DNA of 64,000 bases, taken from NCBI RefSeq assembly GCF_000204055.1, contig NW_006768780.1, positions 532,286-596,285 of the forward strand, written 5' to 3'. This document shows, in pieces, positions 54,038 through 64,000 of the stretch; positions within the stretch are counted from its first letter, which is position 1, and each line of letters begins with the position of its first letter. The stretch comes from Melampsora larici-populina 98AG31 (lineage: Eukaryota; Basidiomycota; Pucciniomycetes; Pucciniales; Melampsoraceae). The position numbers were made by a program, and so were the translations under genes. The notes under the pieces are model-generated. The model was not told the DNA's origin. It searched no databases and saw only the letters and a list, made by a program, of their open reading frames with translations.

Positions 54038-56691
54038 CTCACTCCAACCAGTTGAACTTTCAGTTCTTATCAGGGTATCAATGACCCATGTGAATTGATC
54101 AAAAGATACTAATTGTACAAAGTTTGATGATAGCAAACAATGATCAATGTAGAAAGCAAGAGGTACAAGAAATATAATTGAAGGAAATTTATAATTTGCA
54201 TATATGTAGTAATACACATCATGTTTAGATGGGTACAGGTTTTCCTACAGGAGGCAACTATTGAAAACAATATTGTGTATCATTTGATTCAATCCAATAA
54301 GAGCTCCGGGATCAAAATTAAAACATGACCTATTGAACTCAAAGCTTCAAACAGAAGAGCGCGAATTATAATGATAATCAAATTGAAGTACTTGTATAGA
54401 TGTTCAGGACAATAAGTTCAGTCAACCTATAAGCTCATTCAAGCCTTTCAAAAAACAAAAAGAAGAGATCAATACAAAGATTGAAGAAAAGGAAATGAGT
54501 AGTATATGAGAAATATACCTTCTTGACATGATGATAAATTGATCAAATAACCAACTCTTATCATGACTCAATTGAGTCAAATATTCTCCATTGAATATTA
54601 TGGTCAAGAGCTTCTAAGAACAATATTGGGCCAATATGTGAGTTGATCATTCAATCTACACTAGCAAATTGGGCGGCGGGCGCCGCCATGTCACACTCTA
54701 AGCTCACTGGGAATTTTGAGTGTTTTGAATGCTTTGAAAAGCTATCCAAGTCACTCAAGTTGAGATATGATGCATTCTAAGTCAAAGAGCAGGATTTCAA
54801 TGTCTGGGTATATACTCTGCAACAATCAGAAGGACTCTAATAAGTATGAACATATCAATTTTGGGGATGTGATATCATCACAACATATTTCAATTACGGG
54901 ATACAAAGTAGAATCCGGGCATGTGCCCGGCTTTGTGTCCAGATTTTTCTTGGCAGTAAATTTGAATTCTGGTTTACTACAAAAATGAATTAATTGTGAA
55001 TTCATACATTGACCAAGTGATCTAAGCTCAATTCAACTCTGAAATGGGATATGCAGTTTTCAATAATTTAGTGTTTGACATAATCCATTTTTAATGTATT
55101 GAAAATTCCAACAAATCATATAAAAGCTATGCTTACATCCAGCCTTTTTGATAATCATACTTTTGGAGATAAGGTACAGCCTTTGTAAGATCTACTGGCA
55201 GATTTTTGAAAAGTTTTGTGGTCACCTGATATAACTTTTGAAGTCAAAAAATCCAAACTATATTACTTTCAGACTGAACTCTACTGTCCTGGTGCAGATG
55301 GGACCAATGGACAGTAGAGTTATCAATCTCAAAAAGGATTTTTTGAGTTTTTGATCTCCACATTGAATCTAGCAACAACACAACACCCTCAAAATCTGCC
55401 AATAGAACTTACAATGGCTGTAAAATGTACTCAAATGCAATAATCTAGAGATTTGAGGTGATTTCACATTCTTAATGTTGATTTGAGGATTTTAGTTCTG
55501 AATCAAGATTCCAATGTTGATCAAAGGTTGAAATTGATTATTTCTGACTCACTTTACACTCAAGAAGCTTCAACTTCTTTATATTGATTTGACAACAATG
55601 AAAGATAGATAGATTTTTTTGTATTTTTGTTTAGTGATTTAAGTGTATTGAGTTGATTGAAAGTTTGAATTAAATAAATGTAAATTTGTAAATCCCCCCT
55701 TCCAAAAAAAACTCAGCATTCTGGCTCAATAAGACCGTAAATCTGTTTCTGTTTGAAGGCTGGGAATTACAACCTTACGTTTAGTTGACACACTGCAATT
55801 CAATTACCTCAAATCTTTCAAAATGAGGACAGCAGGCAAAGTGCGGGAGGGACATCTTTGTTCTTCATTACCATATGCTCTACTTATACTGGAGGCTGAG
55901 CGTTCAAATCTCCCTGACTAATCCTCATCCACTATTACACATTTCCAGCTTCCATTCCCTCACATACATTAAGCTCAATCCAGCACTCAGTGTAGCTATC
56001 AACATTCACTTATGACCTACATTGCTTCTTTTGGTGTCAATCAAGGTGAACCGCAATGTATACATGACCGCAAATCTATTCTTGCCTATGATCTATTTCT
56101 AATTACAGTTCTTGCCCCTTCCTTCAAATTCATTTTCACTACACCACACCAATGATTCCCTTTTCCATACGTAAACAATCATCATTCTCATCTAGACTCA
56201 AGCTGAAGGCTAATGTAAAATTGACCAGAAAACCATTTTAGCTTACGTTGTATTTCTAATTACAGCTGTCGTCTCTTATCAAAATGCACCTCCGCTATAC
56301 AACACCAACGACCACATTCCACGTACATCAACCCACCGCTTATGCTCCATGCATCATTTCCTTTTCTATTTTTCTTTTTTCAAGGCATTTTGTTACACGT
56401 CTGTGTTTGGTAATTTTCTTCTTCTTGTCTTCACCCTCTTGATTTCTATACCCTCAATATTTTTATAGGCACATCGGTTGCAAGCTGACCCATCCCTTCC
56501 ATTCAACAAAAATTAAAGCATGACCAATCATAGTGCAATCTAACTCGTGACCTTGGAAAACTGCCTAGCTGATCATGATGAACCTATGGGAGAAGATGTC
56601 AAATTGATCACGTCAGCGGTGTTTTCTTCAAAAGCACTTATCAGTTTAAGAAGTTCAAGTGGAAGAGGGCAATATACTGTTCTAAAGCTAA
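54038..56691. other. Intergenic, no supported gene
   Basis: AT-rich. It contains only the second GC-rich motif and relics of dispersed repeats; no frame has family resemblance. Confidence 0.55.
54667..54686. repeat. GC-rich dispersed motif, copy 2
   Basis: Identical 20-mer to 47584-47603, in the same orientation. Confidence 0.7.
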
Positions 56692-57057
56692 GGGCCCGTT
56701 TGACTGGAACCCAATAACACCACCAAAGCCAAAAACCATTTTTGGGTCAAGACCGTTTTTTGATTTTTGTCAAAAACATTGGCGTTTGACAACTTCATTT
56801 GATCAAAAACTGTTTGATTTTGAAAAACAGCCTTGAGGCTGTTATTCAGGCCAAAAACTGTTTTTGCCCCTCAACTTGACTGGTGATCAAGTGGTCACCA
56901 ACAATAATTTCGATCTTTTGAAAATATTTTGGGTTGACTGTTTGGTAATTGAAAAACCCAATTTCAAGTTTTTCATTTTGCCCCTTCAAAAAAAGAAGGA
57001 AAAATGAAAAAGCGTTTTTCTGTAACGCTTTTTGGCTAAACCAGCCAAACAGGCCCT
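56692..57057. mobile_element. 366-bp PIF/Harbinger (Tourist-like) MITE
   Basis: Ends GGGCCCGTTTGACTGG and CCAGCCAAACAGGCCC are near-perfect inverted repeats flanked by TAA (56689-56691 and 57058-57060), the 3-bp duplication of this superfamily. It is non-coding. Confidence 0.85.
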
Positions 57058-57060
57058 AAA

Positions 57061-58278
57061 CATTCATCCCCTCAAGCTCAAATTAAATTCACTGATCTCA
57101 TTCAAAGAAATCTTGGGATATGTAACATTGCCTTTCTCAGGCCTTTTCATCCTTGTCTTACAGCTATCTCATCCATCACCTTGATCCTAGATTTAACCTT
57201 CCTAGACCCAATATAGTCATACTTTCAAAATCAAAGGACCTCTGTAAAAGAAATGAAACTATTGCTTTTGTTATATGAGTAGATTTGATTCAACTGAGAG
57301 ACAAAGAATAAAACTTGCATGCAGTTTTTGTTTTCCAAACTCATTTTCAAGTCAATTGAAGTCACCATTGGAGACTCAGATGATCCTGCTGAGGCAATTT
57401 TGACTAACATTCCCTTGGTTCTGCTGACACTTCACCTAGTAGGTTTGAGAGTAAGTTGTGATCAGTCATTCATTCAGCAGATTGAATTGGACATAGTCAA
57501 ATAATCTGGTGTTTGTTGGTTTGTATATCCACCCTCTGTCAGCTATACGATGAACTGATTCTGGTCCTTTAAGCAGACAATTAGATAGTGTGGCTGCTGA
57601 GGGGATAGCCAATCTAGACAGTGTAGGATATGTAGTAAGTGATCCATTGGATAAACTTGATATTTAAGGGTGCTGGTGATTGGGGTTCTCTTGTTGGATT
57701 GCTAGTGGCATATTTGATAGATGAGGTAAGTGTAAATGGTGGGGTACATAATTGGAGGTTCTAAAGCAGCTGGATCTGATTCCAAAAATACCATCTTGAA
57801 AAGGCTTTAATCCAGTTTTTGGCAAACAGAGTTTCCCTTTGACTTGTATGACAAAGCACCTTGTATGACAGGATCAGTCAAAAAGATTTGATAGGAATAA
57901 TTATTTAAGATATGGATTTGATGTGATCAACAAATGATAAGAGCAGGAAGTCAATGACAGAGTTGATATTGATTTGATTGAGCAAATAAATAAGAATTGA
58001 GTTTGAGTTTGAGTTTGACTTACTTGTTGTTGAACCATTTAAAGGCAAACTTGAATCAACTTTAGCTTTGATGATTAATGGTTCTGAAATTGAAATTGGA
58101 ATTGGCATCACATCTTAAACCTCTTGTAATATTTTGAAGAACCCATATAGGTCTGCTTGGAGATCTCCAGCCTTTGTACTGCCCTTGCACTTTGCTTCAC
58201 CTGAAAAAGGTTGCCTTGCACCAGGAAGCTTTACATGATTCCCCGGGAAGACATTTAAATACATATATCTTGAACTCC
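57061..58278. other. Intergenic, no supported gene
   Basis: No frame, repeat or structure that I can support. Confidence 0.5.
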
Positions 58279-59030
58279 CTACGCAAATGCAATCTGGTTC
58301 AATTCCAGAACCCTAATATTTGACTTGCAGACTGCAATCAGACTATAAATTGTTGCAGGTTTACTTAATTTACAAAAAAATGGTACCAAAATCACATTTG
58401 CAATGATTTCACATATAATCTGTCTTTCAGTTACAGAAGCCCAGTCTTCAGCAGGTAATAATTGGTCCATCAAAGCTTCAATTAACAGCCCAAGATACAT
58501 AGGAGAAGGTAATGCTTGTGCATTAGGCAATTTTGAAATAGGATTGACCAATTGAGGAGAAAGAAATGATCTGGCTTGTCCATTTGTACCAGCAATGACA
58601 GTGGTCAGTTGGACACCAAGATGAGGTCTCCAGCTAACAAAATCTTCAGCCAATGTTGAATCTGGTTCTATACCACACTGATGTCAAAATGAAATTCAAT
58701 GATGTGTCTTGAACATCAAGTAAATGGTGATTAATCAAATTAGATAAATCAATTAAAAAAGTCAAATTGGATCTAGAGCAGTACATCTGCCTTCTAATTA
58801 ACATATTGAATGAATTGAGATTTGTGTGCCTTTCTTCTAATTGAGATCTAATTGAGATATCTGTGTGCAACAACTCAAGATAAGTTGTCTTGAAATTGTT
58901 GTTGACAGATTTGATAATAGTGCATCTAATAGAATTCCATGTCTTTTATCAGTCAAGAATGGTGAAGGTACAGATGCAAATAATCTACTTAATGGTGGAT
59001 GAGAAGCTGTTGGATTTGAATGTGAATTGG
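58279..59030 (-). CDS. PXA-domain (PX-associated, sorting-nexin-type) gene fragment
   Basis: The 3' part (58653-58279) reads L-I-E-A-L-M-D-Q-L-L-P-A-E-D-W-A-S-V-T-E and then I-I-C-E-I-I-A-N-V-I-L-V-P, typical of the PXA domain of membrane-contact and endosomal sorting proteins. An upstream segment contains D-L-S-N-L-I-N-H-H-L-L-D, also PXA-like. I could not join these segments in frame with good splice sites, there is no convincing ATG, and the PX and C-terminal nexin regions are missing. It is either a truncated gene or a pseudogene. Confidence 0.5.
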
Positions 59031-59333
59031 TTGGATTGATGATTGAAGTTGATGCAGTCGCGGTGATCACTTCTCATGCTTGTTTCCTTGGGCCTATTTT
59101 TGAACTGTGATATAAACTTGAATTGTTTTTGAAGCCAGTAGGAGTCATCCTTGTTATGAAATTACATGGTTGTATTGATTTATCAACAGGTATTTATTGG
59201 AAATTTGATTAAGCTAATGAGCTTCTTGGAACTGTACAACTCTCAGTCAAACTAAAAGTAATCAAAGAAAAGATGACAATGAAAAAATAAATCAAAAAAA
59301 CGATAAAACAATTAATTATGCAGAAAACACTCA

Positions 59334-59940
59334 CTAATCAATTTCATTATAATCATCTGTTAGATTCAATTCATCATCAAAGGATTCATTTAATGTGTCC
59401 TGATTTAATTTATTCATATCTTCGTCTAATAGATCATCTTTAGGTGTGCATTGAAGTCGTAAGCTACTTAGTTTATTGTGATAAACCTATGGATCGAAGT
59501 GGCAAGTTGATTCAGTCAGTGGACTTTTCTTCATTCGGAATTGTCAGATGAAAAAGCAGAGTGAAAGAATGACAGCATACTGTTCTAGACAATCAAAGCC
59601 TTTGAGCGTATAATCTGATTCACTAATCGCATCCAAGGTAATGTTAAGACATGTACGATGGAATTTCTCATGCCATTGGACCTTCATTCTTCTTTTCTGA
59701 TTCGTCTTCTTCTTATCGGTGTGTATCTCATTCATCAACTTTGATCCAATATTTTAACTTGCTGAACTTCAAATACAGTATGGCTCTATCAGAAAAACCC
59801 AGATCTTGCTTTTGTTATTGTAATCGACCTGATCAAACTTGGAGACGGGAAGATACTTACACGTAGTGCAGGCTTTCTGGATTGATTTTCCAGTTGATTG
59901 GAATTCCTAGTCCAGACTCATATGATCGATCTGGTTTCAT
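59334..59940 (-). CDS. Hypothetical gene, exon joins unresolved
   Basis: No family recognised. Coding-like segments in minus order: 59940-59863 (ATG, S-Y-E-S-G-L-G-I-P-I-N-W-K), 59738-59581 (basic, then C-L-N-I-T-L-D-A-I-S-E-S-D-Y) and about 59486-59334 (acidic, ending N-E-I-D and TAG). Residue composition and GT/AG positions look genuine, but the phases do not all agree. The ATG overlaps the stop of the DPH6 copy (ATGA), so it could also be a decayed extension of that gene. Confidence 0.4.
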
Positions 59941-60369
59941 TTTGAATCCGTCTCATCGCCATTTATGCCGAGCATTTGAGATTGATAAGCTCTTGAACCA
60001 TACTCCGATTTTGATTCAAGAGCAGTATCGGTAATAGTTCTTCGATAGTGTGGAAGATCGAGAGCTTGTGCTATAAGATGAACTCCATCTTGACCAACAG
60101 TTTGATAGAGGTAATAGTCAAACTCATCTAGGGGTTCGTTGTTCAGGTAGGGTGAGTCAATTTTTTAAAAAGGTTGTGGACGTATTTTTGCAGGCTTTGA
60201 AGATTCGATTTGCTTACCCACCCATATTCGGACCAGGTCCAAGAGTAGCTAAAGCAATAAGCCAATGACCGTTGGGAAGACAATAGAAGGGGTTATGACA
60301 ACTGCCTTTACCACCACTGAGCAACCCTACGACTTTCAGACTATCTGGATTGACATCCATACTTGACAT
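59937..60369 (-). pseudogene. Truncated diphthine-ammonia ligase (DPH6-like) copy
   Basis: Exons 60369-60222 and 60127-59937 join in phase to 112 residues. It begins M-S-S-M-D-V-N-P-D and has the PP-loop L-L-S-G-G-K-G-S-C-H-N, then D-Y-Y-L-Y-Q-T-V-G-Q-D-G, A-L-D-L-P-H-Y-R-R-T and G-D-E-T-D, the N-terminal half of the ATP-binding domain that makes diphthamide on eEF2. The conserved Asp of S-G-G-K-D-S is Gly, and TGA ends the frame less than half-way through the domain. It is probably a non-functional paralogue; a full-length copy is expected elsewhere. Confidence 0.65.
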
Positions 60370-60764
60370 TTTACATTCCTGCGGAGTTTTATAAACATTG
60401 GTTCGGGTAAAAGGCTTGAGAAATCTTGAAGGTTGAGAGTCAAGGGCAGTAGTTGGCAAGGTGGATGAGGTCTAGAAAGGATTGGATCAGATAGCTCTTG
60501 ATCTGGATGAGTTTTGAGTTGAGCAATTAGAGTATTGGCAATGGAGAAACGGATTTGAACAGGTGGGACAAAACACAAACGACGAGAGAAGGAATTGTGA
60601 GATAGGATTGAATTACGAGTACATAAGCTAAGGGGGGTAAGGGTGGAAAAAAAAGGGTTCAAACCAGGTTTTGCCCAAATTTTGTCTAGTTTTGGGCGAA
60701 CTGGGTTTGCTCTTAACTTGTATGATAATTTGAGCTCATCAGTCATCCTGGAATGTGGATTATA

Positions 60765-60853
60765 CAGTCATTTAAGAAAAGCTTGCCCCAAATTCCCCGC
60801 CAATTCGCTCGAGTTTTGCGGGCAATTTAGGGCAAGCTTTTCTTAAATGACTG
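60765..60853. mobile_element. 89-bp TA-target hairpin MITE
   Basis: Perfect inverted repeats of about 24 bp (CAGTCATTTAAGAAAAGCTT ends) around a short imperfect centre, flanked by TA (60763-60764 and 60854-60855). Tc1/mariner-like. Confidence 0.85.
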
Positions 60854-60940
60854 TACATGAATCACTAATGTGTTGTGTATGATATTTTTTTGGCCAGTAT
60901 GCCAAATTCCAAGGCTGCTAAATTGAGAACTTGTGTCAAC

Positions 60941-60985
60941 CCCTGACGCGCCGCAGCCTGCGCCTACGCTGCGCGCCAGCACCGT
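60941..60985. repeat. GC-rich hairpin-prone segment
   Basis: CGCGCCGCAGCCTGCGCC and CTACGCTGCGCGCC fold back partly on each other; isolated in AT-rich DNA. Confidence 0.4.
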
Positions 60986-61584
60986 AGATTTTAGGTAGGT
61001 AGCCGTATCCCCCCTTCTGTGAGAGGACCTGAGTGGGCTGATGAGACGTACAGTTTTTGTTTAATTTTTTTTCCAGTGGCGCTTTGTGGTTTTCTTTTTT
61101 TCGCTCGATCTCGCTCGATTCGAGAAGATTTCTCTAATTTCTGTACCAAGTCATCTGTATTAGTGAATCGCTGGTCTCTATCAATCCAATCTGATTCCAG
61201 GATAGACGATGAGTCCAGAGAACATTGTCCCTGGTCAAATCCAAACGAAAGCTCTGATCACGCGCAGATATTATGCCCAGTTGTATGATCTCCTGGACCC
61301 TTAAACAGATGGTGGAAAATGGCAGGAGTATCTTTTCCTCAGGGATCTCACGGAGCACAGGACATTTAATCTCCTGGGCCCTTGTTTCAGCCCGATACTA
61401 ATGAATCAATTTTTTATCAGTTAGCCTGGCCATGCAAAAGCACTTCATTTGGAATTGTATTTTTATCATCTTTATTTTTTATATAAACGCTCAGCATCTC
61501 ATTGTCCCACCGAGTATAATCATTCGTAATCTTGTCACACATCAATTCCTTACGTGTCAAAAATCTGACACTCGCTTTTTTCGT

Positions 61585-61925
61585 TTGTATGCTACTTGAA
61601 TCGTTTTCCTTTCAGTACTTCAGTACGCGTAGGAAATCTTTTCAAGCAGCTCACTTCCATCACCTCCTTCTTTCAAAAATATAATGATCATTTTTTTTGC
61701 ATGCTACTTGAATCATTTTCCTTTCAGTACTTCAGTACGCGTAGGAAATCTTTTCAAGCAGCTGAGTTTGATCACGTCCTTCTTTCAAAAACTCAATTGA
61801 ACACTTTTTTTTGCATGCTACTTGAATCGTTTTCCTTTCAGTACTTCAGTACGCGTAGGAAATCTTTTCAAGCAGCTGAGTTTGACCACGTCCTTCTTTC
61901 AAAAATTCAATTGAACACTTTTTCT
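61585..61925 (+). repeat. Minisatellite, about 113 bp x 3
   Basis: Units start near 61591, 61703 and 61817 (GCTACTTGAATC) and share CAGTACTTCAGTACGCGTAG with few differences. The open frame through them is a by-product of a unit length near a multiple of three. Confidence 0.85.
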
Positions 61926-62268
61926 GTTTTACTTAAATCGTTCTCCTTTATTACTTCAGCTTTAGCACCTTGAACTAATAATCTTGGTGATTGAGCTCAA
62001 ATGAATGTGTAAATAATAGTTTGAATGATTAGTGAGCGATACGGAGAGACATATAAGAGAGCCATCATGCTAATCAACAGGGATTGAAACCTGATAATCT
62101 GAAATCTGAGTGATGGGATGTGAGACATGTAAGATAGAAATCCAGCATGTCGGATTTGTAAATATGAAACTCGACACAACTGTGCAAGTGATATTCACAA
62201 GATAAAAAGTCTGCCATTGTTTGGAAGACATCTCACACACCATACATTTATCTTGCCTAGGCACAACC

Positions 62269-64000
62269 ATGTTCATCAAGGACTTTGTTAGAAAGCTTAA
62301 GACCATCCCTGATATATATAATAACCTTCAAATAGAAGATCTTGTTCGCTTTTGTCATCTTGGGGGTGATTTACTTCAACGTGCCGGCTGTGGTTTAAAT
62401 TTATTGGAAACTTATTCCCACGTAGAATACCTCTTTGAAGCACTCAAGCAGATAATACCACGTCCAGCTCTTTCCCACCTATGGGTATATACATTCCCTT
62501 TTCTGGAAAGATGTCTAGTCAGCCCACCTGAAGTGGTGAGGAAGGTTGGTTTAATTTTTGATCCTCAAATTCCAACTCGTTTTATCTATCCACCGGTCAA
62601 GCATTGCCCGTTCTGTGATCCAAATCATCTTAAACATATTCCTGTCAAGGAAAACAACATTATCAACGGCTATCTTTATTGTCTTGATGGAATACAAACC
62701 ATAAGAATTGTATGTCTGTATTGTGAAGGTGATTCATATTTTTGTCTTGCGTATGAGAAATTCAAAGCACTCATGAGGATACTTACTTCATAGGCTGTTC
62801 TACTGCATTTCGTCCTTCATACTATTCACGCAAGGGTACTCGATATTTTTACACCAAAGCACAAGGACAAGATCCAGAGATTTTTCAAGTGCATCAACAC
62901 TACTTTATGACTAGGGAACTCGCTGAGTATTTCTCCTTTATGCAGATGTTGGCCCAGTAAGTATTTGATGGTTTTTCTTTGGTATCTATCTATTATCTAT
63001 GAGGAAAAACTCACTCTTGTCTAATTCATGCCTAGTGTCTCAATATTCAACCTTGTTAACTTGTATAACAAGCAGAATCCAAGTGATGAATCAATCAAAT
63101 TCAAAGAAGAACAATCCTTTGGAGCGTTGATGTCACACGAAGTCTGCAGTGATGCACTGGATATTCACCGCCTATTGTATCACTTTGATCTCCGAGGTGC
63201 TGTCCTTACTGTCCCAAACACTGGCCTCGACTCTTCAAGATATTTAAAAGCAATGAAAGAACAACTTGAATATTGGTCCAAATCTGGTACTGAGTATAGA
63301 GACCACGCGTGTGACAAATGTCTATATGTCTCCGATGAAAATAAAGGTACCAATATTATCCTGCTCTTTATCTTGATTGTTTTTCTGACATGTTAAAACC
63401 TTGTCTTTTGTGTTAATATAGCAATCCGTGCTTGTGTTACTGATGGGGTCACTATTGGACATTGGTGCTGTAGTGCTTCAAGTGATCAATTAAAGAAAAT
63501 AGCCAAATTATCAAACTCTCCAATGCCCGATGGCCCTTGTCTCAATCCATTGACAAGCATTCATGATAGATTATGTGAAACCCATCAACGTATCTTGAAG
63601 GATCAATGTGTAGTTCAGCCTTGTATAAGGCCACGTCGACCTGACTATGACACCTGCAATGATTCTGAACATATTGCTATCTCAAATCAGTTTCACCACC
63701 GCAAGCGTCAAAATTTTACCATGGCATCAAAGCTATCGCGCCCTGGAGCCAAACTACCAACAGACCCATCGGTCCATCAGAATTGTTGGACAGCAGAGTT
63801 AGATGAATCAACACTCGTTGATGTTGATGAATTTGATCGAGCACATGAAGCTGGAAGATATGGAGGACAAGATATTGACAACAATCCTGAAGACATTGGA
63901 AATCAGACCAATCATAATAAGGGCCGCAAACCCTGTATGTCACGCTGTCCAACTCACAATGATCAGCTGATTGTGAGTACCTGCGGTATCATCTTGGCAC
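62269..64000 (+). CDS. KDZ-transposase-associated CxC5/CxC6-type cysteine-cluster protein (3' end off window)
   Basis: Exons 62269-62728, 62794-62956, 63036-63346 and 63422 onward agree in phase. The N-terminal half carries a CxC5-like cluster: H-C-P-F-C-D-P-N-H, then C-L-Y-C-E-G-C-S-T-A-F-R-P-S-Y-Y. The second half has the CxC6-like A-I-R-A-C-V-T-D-G-V-T-I-G-H-W-C-C. Such zinc-chelating clusters accompany Kyakuja-Dileera-Zisupton (KDZ) transposases in basidiomycetes. A KDZ catalytic domain may lie beyond 64000. Without the intron at 62729-62793 the frame would end at 62793. Confidence 0.7.

Noticed and set aside
62729..62793. End of the KDZ-associated protein at TAG 62793
   Set aside because: A 65-nt intron with GT and AG removes the stop and joins C-L-Y-C-E to G-C-S-T-A-F, completing the cysteine cluster in phase.

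Overview
The window is eukaryotic and fits a basidiomycete of the rust lineage (Pucciniales; a Melampsora- or Puccinia-like genome is my inference). The evidence is AT-rich DNA, genes cut by many 45-110 bp GT-AG introns, duplicated GH7 genes, secreted repeat proteins that I cannot place in a family, KDZ-associated cysteine-cluster proteins, and dense fungal mobile elements. One 100-N assembly gap lies at 47328-47427. All exon models are my own conceptual splicing without transcript data.

Layout. 1-7.4 kb: two minus-strand genes for secreted repeat proteins that share an identical first-exon design (40 nt, phase 1, signal peptide). The second has about 28 exons and alternates two exon types. 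8.6-10.3 kb: secreted GH16 beta-glucanase. 10.9-16.1 kb: a small hypothetical gene and a DNMT1/DIM-2-like cytosine methyltransferase with a BAH region. 17.5-21.9 kb: a decayed Ty3/gypsy element inserted into a LINE RNase H relic and itself hit by a MITE. 24.3-27.0 kb: GT71 (MNN2-type) mannosyltransferase. 28.9-35.5 kb: three GH7 paralogues, one with its catalytic triad lost. 35.8-44.3 kb: small TIR elements and a MULE whose transposase reads into an OTU protease. 44.9-46.7 kb: decayed lineage-specific gene. 47.2-54.0 kb: a CACTG-type element holding the gap, a telomere-like tract, and a young chromodomain Ty3/gypsy element with identical LTRs. 54-62.2 kb: sparse DNA with MITEs, a PXA-like fragment, an unrecognised gene and a short DPH6 copy. 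62.3-64 kb: CxC5/CxC6-type KDZ-associated gene running off the end.

How it fits together. The host genes (GH16, GH7, mannosyltransferase, secreted repeat proteins) belong to wall and host-surface biology. The rest is a record of mobile-element activity, and the cytosine methyltransferase is a plausible, unproven, brake on it. Most nonsense codons in the decayed elements are TGA, as CpG C-to-T change would give.

The strongest observations are: (1) a gene assembled from about seven tandem copies of an exon pair; (2) a -1 frameshift signal (A AAA AAT, 6-nt spacer, 7-bp stem, 18-nt loop) conserved with a compensatory base change between two diverged gypsy elements; (3) a Tf1-like self-priming pairing that also covaries between them; (4) a GH7 pseudoenzyme; (5) a MULE transposase-OTU fusion; (6) a 50-bp hairpin element flanked by an 11-bp target duplication.
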